This document shows positions 1 to 4,300 of a stretch of 6,136 nucleotides of DNA, piece by piece. Source of the DNA: Ardenticatenia bacterium (lineage in GTDB: Bacteria; Chloroflexota; Anaerolineae; Aggregatilineales; Ch27). The first letter of the stretch is position 1, and each line of letters begins with the position of its first letter. The stretch is taken from the NCBI GenBank assembly GCA_026983935.1, contig JALSTC010000834.1, positions 1 through 6,136 on the forward strand. Reading direction: 5' to 3'. The translations under genes were made by a program, and so were the position numbers. A model generated the notes under the pieces. That model ran no database searches, was not told the origin of the DNA, and worked only from the letters and a program-made list of their open reading frames with translations.

Positions 1-1
1 T

Positions 2-412
2 GCCGTGCAGCGCCAGCATGAGCACATCGCCAACCAGCGCAAGGACTATCTGCACAAGCTCAGCACCGACATGGTGCGTCAGTATGACCGCATCGCGCTG
101 GAAGACCTGCGTGTGAGCAGCATGGTGCGCAACCACCACCTGAGCAAGAGCATTCTGGATGCGGGCTGGTCTACGTTCCGGCAGTATCTCACGTACAAGG
201 CTGAAAGCGCCGGTCGTGAGGTCGCCTTCGTAGACCCGGCCTACACATCTAGAAGCTGCTCTGCTTGCGGCGCGATATTTCAGGACTTCGACCTTTTGAC
301 CCGGTGGGTCACCTGTGCCTGTGGTCTGTCGCTCGACCGAGACTATAATGCCGCGTTAAACATTTTGCGTCGGGCCGGTTACCACCGGGTGGGACACACC
401 CGTGCCGGATAA
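2..412 (+). CDS. tnpB: TnpB RNA-guided nuclease, C-terminal part (5' end cut by window edge)
   Basis: TnpB is the RuvC-type nuclease of IS200/IS605 elements. In studied members it uses a guide RNA made from the element's right end to cut DNA at the emptied site, which favours retention of the transposon. The visible 136 residues cover the RuvC II, zinc-ribbon and RuvC III regions. Numbering from the GTG at 5, ALEDLRV carries the catalytic Glu (E33), DAGWSTFRQYLTYKAE is the conserved helix, TSRSCSACG and TCACG supply the zinc cysteines (C85, C88, C104, C106), and DRDYNAALNIL (111-121) supplies the last catalytic Asp. Full-length family members have roughly 350-450 residues, so most of the protein, including RuvC I, lies upstream. 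The GTG at 5 is not a real start, because the frame is open to the edge (Ala codon at 2-4). The second zinc half is C-x-C rather than the commoner C-x2-C. No frameshift or stop is seen, so the gene may be intact. Confidence 0.93.
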   Translation, partial: AVQRQHEHIANQRKDYLHKLSTDMVRQYDRIALEDLRVSSMVRNHHLSKSILDAGWSTFRQYLTYKAESAGREVAFVDPAYTSRSCSACGAIFQDFDLLTRWVTCACGLSLDRDYNAALNILRRAGYHRVGHTRAG

Positions 413-514
413 CGTAGCCCCGCTGTCTGCCCCATCACGGGGCGGGCAAGGGCAAGCGTTCGTCAGAAGCCCCCGCCTTTAGGCGTGGGGAGTGTCACAA
501 AAATGCATAAATCA
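370..514 (+). ncRNA. Predicted omega/reRNA (TnpB guide RNA) scaffold plus guide segment
   Basis: In studied tnpB elements the guide RNA comes from the 3' end of tnpB plus the right end, and the first about 16-20 nt beyond the element act as the guide. Nested stems fit this here. A stem pairs CCGGT (375-379) with GCCGG (404-408, one G-U) around CGGGT/ACCCG (386-390 with 398-402). GCCCC/GGGGC (429-433 with 439-443) forms a 5-nt-loop hairpin, and an alternative GCCCCG at 417-422 competes for the same 3' arm, as in a switch or pseudoknot. The terminal hairpin lies at 470-490. If the element ends at 498, the guide starts AAAAATGCATAAATCA at 499. The start near 370 and the end near 514 are estimates; the processing sites cannot be read from sequence. 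Confidence 0.55.
470..490 (+). repeat. Right-end hairpin of the IS element
   Basis: CCCC (470-473) pairs with GGGG (487-490), and CGCC (474-477) pairs with GGCG (482-485). T486 is bulged and the loop is TTTA. The core CCCCGCCTTTAGGCGTGGGG is the familiar shape of IS200/IS605 right ends, where the transposase recognises an imperfect hairpin near the cleavage site. The same hairpin would be the last scaffold stem of the guide RNA. Confidence 0.75.
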
Positions 515-522
515 GGTACAAT
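494..522 (+). promoter_or_regulatory. Candidate sigma70/SigA-type promoter for the histidine kinase
   Basis: A -10-like TACAAT (517-522, 5 of 6 to consensus) lies 17 bp downstream of a -35-like GTCACA (494-499, 4 of 6). The region between is A/T-rich. The expected start site near 529 gives a leader of about 30 nt before the kinase ATG at 559. The -35 hexamer straddles the inferred end of the IS element, so the insertion may have supplied half of this promoter. An exact TTGACA at 548-553 has no matching -10 box and was not used. This is a pattern match only. Confidence 0.35.
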
Positions 523-558
523 AAATACAACAGTGCTCATGGATACATTGACAAGGTT

Positions 559-1950
559 ATGTTAAATCCTTCTCACTCACCCGGCACAGATCAGATAGCG
601 CAGTTGTTGAAGGCGCTGCCCGGTGCACTTGTGCTTGTGGATGATGCGCAGACCATTTCCTACATGAATCCAGAAGCGCGTATGCTCACCGGCTTGCGGG
701 AGAATCACGAGCATGTCACGCTGGATGCACTGCGTGAGGCTGCGCACCTGAAGATCGAAAAACTGCCGGTTGACCTGGAAGGGCTGCACATTTATCGCCT
801 TGTCGCCGGGAACACCCGGCATGATGAACCAGCAAACTCTGGACATGAGTCCACGCAGCAGATGCCTCGGTTGCTGCAGTTGTTCGATGCCCGTCCCGAG
901 CATATATTGGGGCTGTTTGATACGCTTGGCGTGGGGCTTGTTGTGCTGGACGATGCTTTTCATATTGATGCCCTGAATCAAGCGGCTGCGAACCTGCTCG
1001 GCTACAGCGAAGCCACTGCCCGAAAAAGGCCGGTCACTCGAATTATACCGGATATTGATCCCTGGCAACTGCAGGCATTCCGGGACAACCCGGAGCAGCA
1101 CCCGGTACCATGGATGCTGACTCAAGGGGACAGAAGTCTCGCGGTGCAGCTTGTTCAGATGAGCGCAACAGGGGCAGGCAGCAGGCTGCTGCTGGCGCTC
1201 TTTGATCTGACGCCGTATTTGTCGCATAACCTCAAGCAGAGTCCGCTACTGCGGATTATTGTGCATGACCTCACCAATCCACTGAACATCGCCCTGAATT
1301 TTGCGGAAATGCTGGACAAGGGTGAGCTGGAGGAAGGCGAGGTTACTGAAGTCGTCCCCATTATGCTGACCCAGCTTCGCCGGATGCGTGATTTGCTGCG
1401 GGACCTGTCTCTGCTGGATCAAATTGGGGACAGGATTCGCGAGAGTTTCGAGGAAGTCCATCTGGATATCCTGGTCGCTATGGTGATTAACGATCTGGAA
1501 ACGCGAGCTGCGGAAGCCCAGGTGCGGCTGCAGTTGATGCCACTGCCTGCGACATCCTGCGTTGTTTATGGTAACGAGCGGCTGCTGCGGCAGGCTATTC
1601 AAAACCTGGTCGAGAACGCGATCAAATATACTCTGCCGGATGGCTGGGTGCGTGTCACGCTGCGTCAGAAGGGGCCCTGGTTTGACGTTCTGGTCGCGGA
1701 TAATGGCATCGGTATCCCCCCGGCCAAGCATGCGGCAGTCTTTGCGCCGTTTTATCGTGTCCGTGATAATCGCACTTCCAATGTCAAGGGCACAGGCCTG
1801 GGACTGCATCTGGTGCGCAGCATTGTCGAACAGCATGACGGTGAACTGTGGTTTCACAGTGTGCCGGATAAGGGGAGCATCTTTGTCCTACGGCTGCGGG
1901 CGTATGATGGCTCCGATAAGAAACCTCAGGATGCTGCTCCGGAATTATGA
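559..1950 (+). CDS. Soluble PAS-PAS sensor histidine kinase
   Basis: This 463-residue two-component sensor kinase autophosphorylates on a histidine and passes the phosphate to a receiver, probably the one encoded next. It has no membrane segment or signal peptide, so it should act in the cytoplasm. Two PAS-like domains come first, at about 15-90 (LVLVDDAQTISYMNPEAR) and 115-220 (GLVVLDDAFHIDALNQAA). They could bind a ligand or cofactor, but none can be named. The HisKA region follows with the H-box IVHDLTNPL (phospho-acceptor H236), then a HATPase domain with N-box NLVENAIKY (N353), G1 DNGIGIP (381-387), F-box FAPFYR (395-400) and G2 GTGLGLHL (411-418). All catalytic boxes are intact. HDLTNPL replaces the textbook HELRTPL, as in many Chloroflexota and cyanobacterial kinases. 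The ATG at 559 has only a poor, very close AAGG (553-556). No better start lies upstream, since the frame has a stop at 508. The frame continues after the TGA into the receiver gene. Confidence 0.92.
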   Translation: MLNPSHSPGTDQIAQLLKALPGALVLVDDAQTISYMNPEARMLTGLRENHEHVTLDALREAAHLKIEKLPVDLEGLHIYRLVAGNTRHDEPANSGHESTQQMPRLLQLFDARPEHILGLFDTLGVGLVVLDDAFHIDALNQAAANLLGYSEATARKRPVTRIIPDIDPWQLQAFRDNPEQHPVPWMLTQGDRSLAVQLVQMSATGAGSRLLLALFDLTPYLSHNLKQSPLLRIIVHDLTNPLNIALNFAEMLDKGELEEGEVTEVVPIMLTQLRRMRDLLRDLSLLDQIGDRIRESFEEVHLDILVAMVINDLETRAAEAQVRLQLMPLPATSCVVYGNERLLRQAIQNLVENAIKYTLPDGWVRVTLRQKGPWFDVLVADNGIGIPPAKHAAVFAPFYRVRDNRTSNVKGTGLGLHLVRSIVEQHDGELWFHSVPDKGSIFVLRLRAYDGSDKKPQDAAPEL

Positions 1951-1990
1951 ATGATCTGTGGCACAATGGAAGTAATCAGGCCAAAGATCA

Positions 1991-2019
1991 TCTACAAAAA
2001 CTGCCTGAAACGTGATAAT
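1991..2019 (+). promoter_or_regulatory. Candidate internal promoter before the receiver gene
   Basis: TCTACA (1991-1996, 4 of 6 to the -35 consensus) is spaced 17 bp from GATAAT (2014-2019, 5 of 6 to the -10 consensus). A second GATAAT at 2022-2027 is preceded by TGT, giving an extended -10 form. A start near 2026-2034 would leave a leader of about 90 nt before the ATG at 2119. If real, the receiver can be made without the kinase. Pattern match only. Confidence 0.3.
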
Positions 2020-2027
2020 GTGATAAT
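2012..2027 (+). repeat. Tandem 8-bp repeat GTGATAAT x2
   Basis: Two perfect adjacent copies of GTGATAAT occupy 2012-2019 and 2020-2027 in the kinase-receiver spacer. Each copy contains a -10-like GATAAT. The repeat could be a duplicated -10 box, a paired protein-binding half-site, or slippage; the sequence alone does not decide. Confidence 0.5.
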
Positions 2028-2103
2028 AAGAGGGAGGTGTTGGCCCCATTTGAGCCAGATGTGGTCTACATCGGAAGAGTACTGTGTAAAAAGGGGGATA
2101 ATC

Positions 2104-2111
2104 AGGAAGGA
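2104..2111 (+). promoter_or_regulatory. Strong Shine-Dalgarno site that sets the receiver start
   Basis: AGGAAGGA at 2104-2111 lies 7 nt before the ATG at 2119. Translation from there gives MERKRYNLLVVDDE, the normal beginning of a receiver domain. This decides the start against the in-frame ATG at 1951, which has no ribosome binding site. Confidence 0.8.
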
Positions 2112-2118
2112 ATGTTGT

Positions 2119-2535
2119 ATGGAACGCAAGCGCTACAATTTGCTGGTTGTGGATGATGAAGAGGATGCACTGACGATGGTGCGGCATATGCTGCGGGGCA
2201 CGCCGTTTAATATCATCATGGCAACCAATGGGCAGGATGCGCTGGCGAAAGCGCAGCGGGAAGATATCGACATCGTGCTTCTGGATATTATGATGCCGGA
2301 TATCTCCGGGATGGCTGTATGTGGGCACCTGCGTGCCGATCCGCGCTTGCAGAGTGTACCCATTGTGATGCTGACCGCGCTGGATGATTATGCAACGCGC
2401 AGAGAGGCAATGCAGGCGGGCGCGACAGACTTGATCACCAAACCGGTGACAAAAGATGAGCTGCTTGCCAAGCTGAATGGTATTCTGGCCGAATATCATG
2501 CTGGCTCTCAGGCCTCACAGGCCTGGCTTGGCTAA
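2119..2535 (+). CDS. Stand-alone CheY-like response regulator receiver
   Basis: This 138-residue protein consists of one receiver domain and nothing else. The acidic pocket is LLVVDDEED (D12, D13), the phospho-acceptor is D56 in VLLDIMMPDISG, the switch Thr is T86 in VMLTALDD, and the conserved Lys is K108 in ITKPVTKDEL. All residues needed for phosphorylation are present. There is no DNA-binding, cyclase or other output domain, so it must act through a protein partner or as a phosphorelay intermediate. The natural donor is the PAS kinase just upstream, an inference from adjacency. An in-frame upstream ATG at 1951 would add 56 Cys/Arg-rich residues that resemble no receiver extension and lack a ribosome site. 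The C-terminal tail (about 125-138, ending SQASQAWLG) is short and unstructured in appearance. Confidence 0.93.
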   Translation: MERKRYNLLVVDDEEDALTMVRHMLRGTPFNIIMATNGQDALAKAQREDIDIVLLDIMMPDISGMAVCGHLRADPRLQSVPIVMLTALDDYATRREAMQAGATDLITKPVTKDELLAKLNGILAEYHAGSQASQAWLG

Positions 2536-2582
2536 ACTGAGTCCTTGCTTTTCCCCCACCAGATAACGTTTTGTTGTACCTT

Positions 2583-2614
2583 CAGCCGCAGGTCCGTTAA
2601 GCGGACTGCGGCTG
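2583..2614 (+). terminator. Long stem-loop after the receiver gene, possible terminator
   Basis: CAGCCGCA (2583-2590) pairs with TGCGGCTG (2607-2614), G2591 is bulged, and GTCCG (2592-2596) pairs with CGGAC (2602-2606) around a TTAAG loop. This gives 13 pairs with one bulge, by far the strongest hairpin between the receiver stop (2535) and the next promoter (2679). No U-tract follows on either strand, so it is not a textbook intrinsic terminator. It may end or stabilise the kinase/receiver mRNA, or be a binding site. The hairpin is seen directly; the role is inferred. Confidence 0.45.
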
Positions 2615-2678
2615 CCTGTGTCAGCATGGGCTGTTGGTACGGAGCGTTCATAACTTTCTGAAAATTCAAAACATTTAG

Positions 2679-2708
2679 TTGACAAGAGACGCGGCTTCTC
2701 GGTATAAT
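2679..2708 (+). promoter_or_regulatory. Consensus sigma70/SigA promoter for the regulator-prenyltransferase operon
   Basis: TTGACA (2679-2684) and TATAAT (2703-2708) are both perfect hexamers, separated by 18 bp. An A/T-rich tract just upstream (2659-2677) resembles an UP element and contains the near-palindrome TGAAAATTCA (2659-2668). Transcription should begin near 2715, giving a leader of about 59 nt before the ATG at 2774. So strong a promoter in front of a repressor-type gene suggests that expression is held down by a repressor, possibly the gene's own product. Confidence 0.85.
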
Positions 2709-2746
2709 CGCTTTGTGAAAGACGGAACGAATTATCTGGCGTACAA

Positions 2747-2759
2747 CGACGAGTCGTCG
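2747..2759 (+). promoter_or_regulatory. Palindrome in the leader, candidate operator or translational hairpin
   Basis: CGACGA (2747-2752) and TCGTCG (2754-2759) form a perfect 6+6 inverted repeat around G2753. It lies about 35-45 bp after the expected transcription start. Its last base coincides with the first G of the Shine-Dalgarno GGGAAGA (2759-2765). As DNA it could be the operator of the winged-helix regulator encoded just downstream (autoregulation). As RNA the one-base loop is too tight for all six pairs to form, so the DNA reading is more natural. The symmetry is seen directly; the role is inferred. Confidence 0.4.
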
Positions 2760-2773
2760 GGAAGATTTCGGTC

Positions 2774-3283
2774 ATGATGAACACACAACAGGCGGCGGTG
2801 ATTGACACATTGTTTTTTGACGCTGTGGCCGAATTGGGTAAACTTCTTGGGCTGAGTAAGTCTGCTTCACTGGCGCTGGCGGTGTTGTTTACTGAGGGTC
2901 GTCCGCTTTCCCTGGATGAGGTGGCCAATAAAACAAAAATCGCCAAAAGCTCAATGAGCGTGATCTTGAAGAGCCTTGAGCAAATGGGGCTGGTAGAAGT
3001 TGCGGGGAAGCTGCATGATCGCCGCAAGTTCTATAAAATCAGCGACAATCTGGGTGATGCTGTAGCACTGGCAATTGCCCGCCGTCTGGATCATTTCGTC
3101 GGCTGGGAACAGCGTTTGCAGGATGCGCAATCTGCTTCGCAGTCAGGCAATGCTAAACAGATTGCGGAGTTGACGGCGATCTACGAGACGCTGACAAAGC
3201 TGGCTGTATTCTTTCGCACCCGGCGTGCTGACGCCTGGCAAGATATCCAGGAATGCCTTGCAGACGACAATCCGGGAACATGA
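2774..3283 (+). CDS. GbsR/MarR-like winged-helix transcriptional regulator
   Basis: This 169-residue DNA-binding regulator resembles the GbsR-like branch of the MarR superfamily. After an N-terminal helix (FFDAVAELGKLLGLSKSAS, 14-32), the helix-turn-helix covers about 45-75, with LSLDEVANKTKIAKSSMSV and the recognition helix followed by LKSLEQMGLVE. The wing follows at 76-90 with VAGKLHDRRKFYKIS. The rest (about 91-160) is predicted helical and probably serves in dimerisation or ligand binding. The match to GbsR/MarR families is by pattern, and no ligand can be named. The ATG at 2774 is preceded by GGGAAGA (2759-2765) at 8 nt; a second ATG at 2777 is possible. Its TGA overlaps an ATG of the next gene's frame (ATGA at 3280-3283), so the two are probably cotranscribed and coupled. 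It may control its own consensus promoter and hence the prenyltransferase. Confidence 0.85.
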   Translation: MMNTQQAAVIDTLFFDAVAELGKLLGLSKSASLALAVLFTEGRPLSLDEVANKTKIAKSSMSVILKSLEQMGLVEVAGKLHDRRKFYKISDNLGDAVALAIARRLDHFVGWEQRLQDAQSASQSGNAKQIAELTAIYETLTKLAVFFRTRRADAWQDIQECLADDNPGT

Positions 3284-3303
3284 ACAATCAAGAAGACAAT
3301 CCG

Positions 3304-4275
3304 ATGAACACAGCATCTATTTCATTCGCTGCAACTATAGAGCCAGAACTTAAGCGCCTGGAAGAACGACTGATCCAGGTTGTTCCTATCAATCAGACCA
3401 CAGTAGGCGAGCGGCTGCAGACTCTGATCAAAGCGGGTGGCAAGCGGTTGCGTCCCATGCTGACTTTCTATGCCGCCCGTATTTTTGATGCCGACCCCGA
3501 ACGTACGCTGTCAGTTGCCAGTGGCATAGAGCTGCTGCACACGGCTACCCTGATCCATGACGACCTGGTCGACAATGCGCAAGAGCGCCGCGGCGTGGCG
3601 ACGCTGAATTCGATGTTCCCCATGGGACTGGTTGTCCTGAGCGGTGACCTGCTTTTCGCCGAGGCGGCGCGGCTTGTTGCCGAGGCCGATCATGTCGGTG
3701 TGGTGCGATCGTTTGCCCGTGCGCTGAGCGAGATCTGCCGCGGAGAACTGCTGCAGGCACAGACCAAGAATACATTGGTTTCCATGGATGAGTATTATGA
3801 GCGCATCTATGGAAAAACCGGATCGTTGTTCCGCACCGCTGCGGAAACCGGCGCAATGTTAGGAACCGATGATCCGGCGCAGATTGAGGCATTGAGTGAA
3901 TACGGCCGGTTGTTGGGCATGGCGTTTCAGATTGTGGACGATGCGCTGGACTTTATCAGCGATGCCGGGCGTCTGGGTAAGCCCATTGGGCACGATTTGC
4001 GTGAAGGGGTGATCTCTCTGCCAGTGCTGCTCTATCATGCCAGGGATGGCCACGATAATGGCACGTTCCAGCGCGTGATCGCCGGGCGGGCGACCGATGC
4101 TCAAATCACTGCCACGATTGAGGCCATCAAGGCCAGTGGGAGTATTGATGAGGCGTTGCAGATCGCGCGTGACTTTGTCAGGCGAGCTGCTGATACGCTG
4201 TCCGTTGTGCCTGATGTCCCGGCCCGGCAGGCGCTTGTCGAGCTGGCGCGTTTTGCCGTCGTGCGTGACTATTGA
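3304..4275 (+). CDS. Long-chain all-trans polyprenyl diphosphate synthase
   Basis: This 323-residue cytosolic enzyme condenses isopentenyl diphosphate with an allylic diphosphate to build a linear all-trans prenyl chain. It has the GGKRLRP motif (45-51), the first Asp-rich motif DDLVD (86-90) followed by ERRG, and the second Asp-rich motif FQIVDDALD (DDALD at 212-216). Together these bind magnesium and both substrates. The residues just before the first motif are HTATLIH, with small Ala and Thr at the -5 and -4 positions that are aromatic in short-chain enzymes. This resembles IspB/HepT-type enzymes and suggests a long product, such as a menaquinone side chain; exact length cannot be read. 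I prefer the ATG at 3304 because AAGAAG (3290-3295) lies 8 nt upstream and MNTASISFAATIEPELKRLEERL matches family N-termini. The ATG at 3280, overlapping the regulator's stop, would add 8 residues, and the ATG at 3253 would add 17. It ends 25 bp from the stop of the convergent gene. Confidence 0.92.
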   Translation: MNTASISFAATIEPELKRLEERLIQVVPINQTTVGERLQTLIKAGGKRLRPMLTFYAARIFDADPERTLSVASGIELLHTATLIHDDLVDNAQERRGVATLNSMFPMGLVVLSGDLLFAEAARLVAEADHVGVVRSFARALSEICRGELLQAQTKNTLVSMDEYYERIYGKTGSLFRTAAETGAMLGTDDPAQIEALSEYGRLLGMAFQIVDDALDFISDAGRLGKPIGHDLREGVISLPVLLYHARDGHDNGTFQRVIAGRATDAQITATIEAIKASGSIDEALQIARDFVRRAADTLSVVPDVPARQALVELARFAVVRDY

Positions 4276-4300
4276 AACCGGGGTGTGAGCATTCGCTTCC

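Larger units (their letters stand above)
1..498 (+). mobile_element. Right part of an IS200/IS605-family (tnpB-bearing) insertion sequence
   Basis: The segment holds the 3' part of a tnpB gene followed by a structured non-coding end of the type that closes IS200/IS605/IS1341 elements. The last strong structure is a hairpin at 470-490, followed by AGTGTCAC at 491-498. I place the element boundary at about 498, because ends of this family lie a few bases 3' of such a hairpin and often finish in a TCAA/TCAC-like tetramer. These elements have no terminal inverted repeats and make no target duplication, so the exact boundary cannot be proven from one side. The left end and any tnpA are outside the window. 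Family assignment is firm; the boundary is an inference good to a few bases. Confidence 0.8.

Noticed and set aside
413..498. CRISPR-like or tRNA-like structure in the stem-loop-rich stretch
   Set aside because: There are no repeated units and no cloverleaf; position and shape fit the right end of an IS200/IS605 element.
548..553. Exact TTGACA just before the kinase start
   Set aside because: No -10-like hexamer lies 16-18 bp downstream (the sequence there is TTCTCAC-like), and any start would fall inside the kinase gene.
577..1857. Long minus-strand open frames opposite the histidine kinase (577-1227 and 1246-1857)
   Set aside because: Their translations show no recognisable domain, while the plus-strand frame holds every kinase box. 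They are antisense shadows of GC-biased coding DNA.
1951..2118. A 56-codon N-terminal extension of the receiver starting at the ATG at 1951
   Set aside because: There is no ribosome site before 1951, the extension is Cys/Arg-rich without resemblance to receiver proteins, and a strong AGGAAGGA precedes the ATG at 2119.
1945..2499. 184-codon minus-strand frame over the receiver gene
   Set aside because: It is antisense to a clear receiver domain and encodes no recognisable protein.
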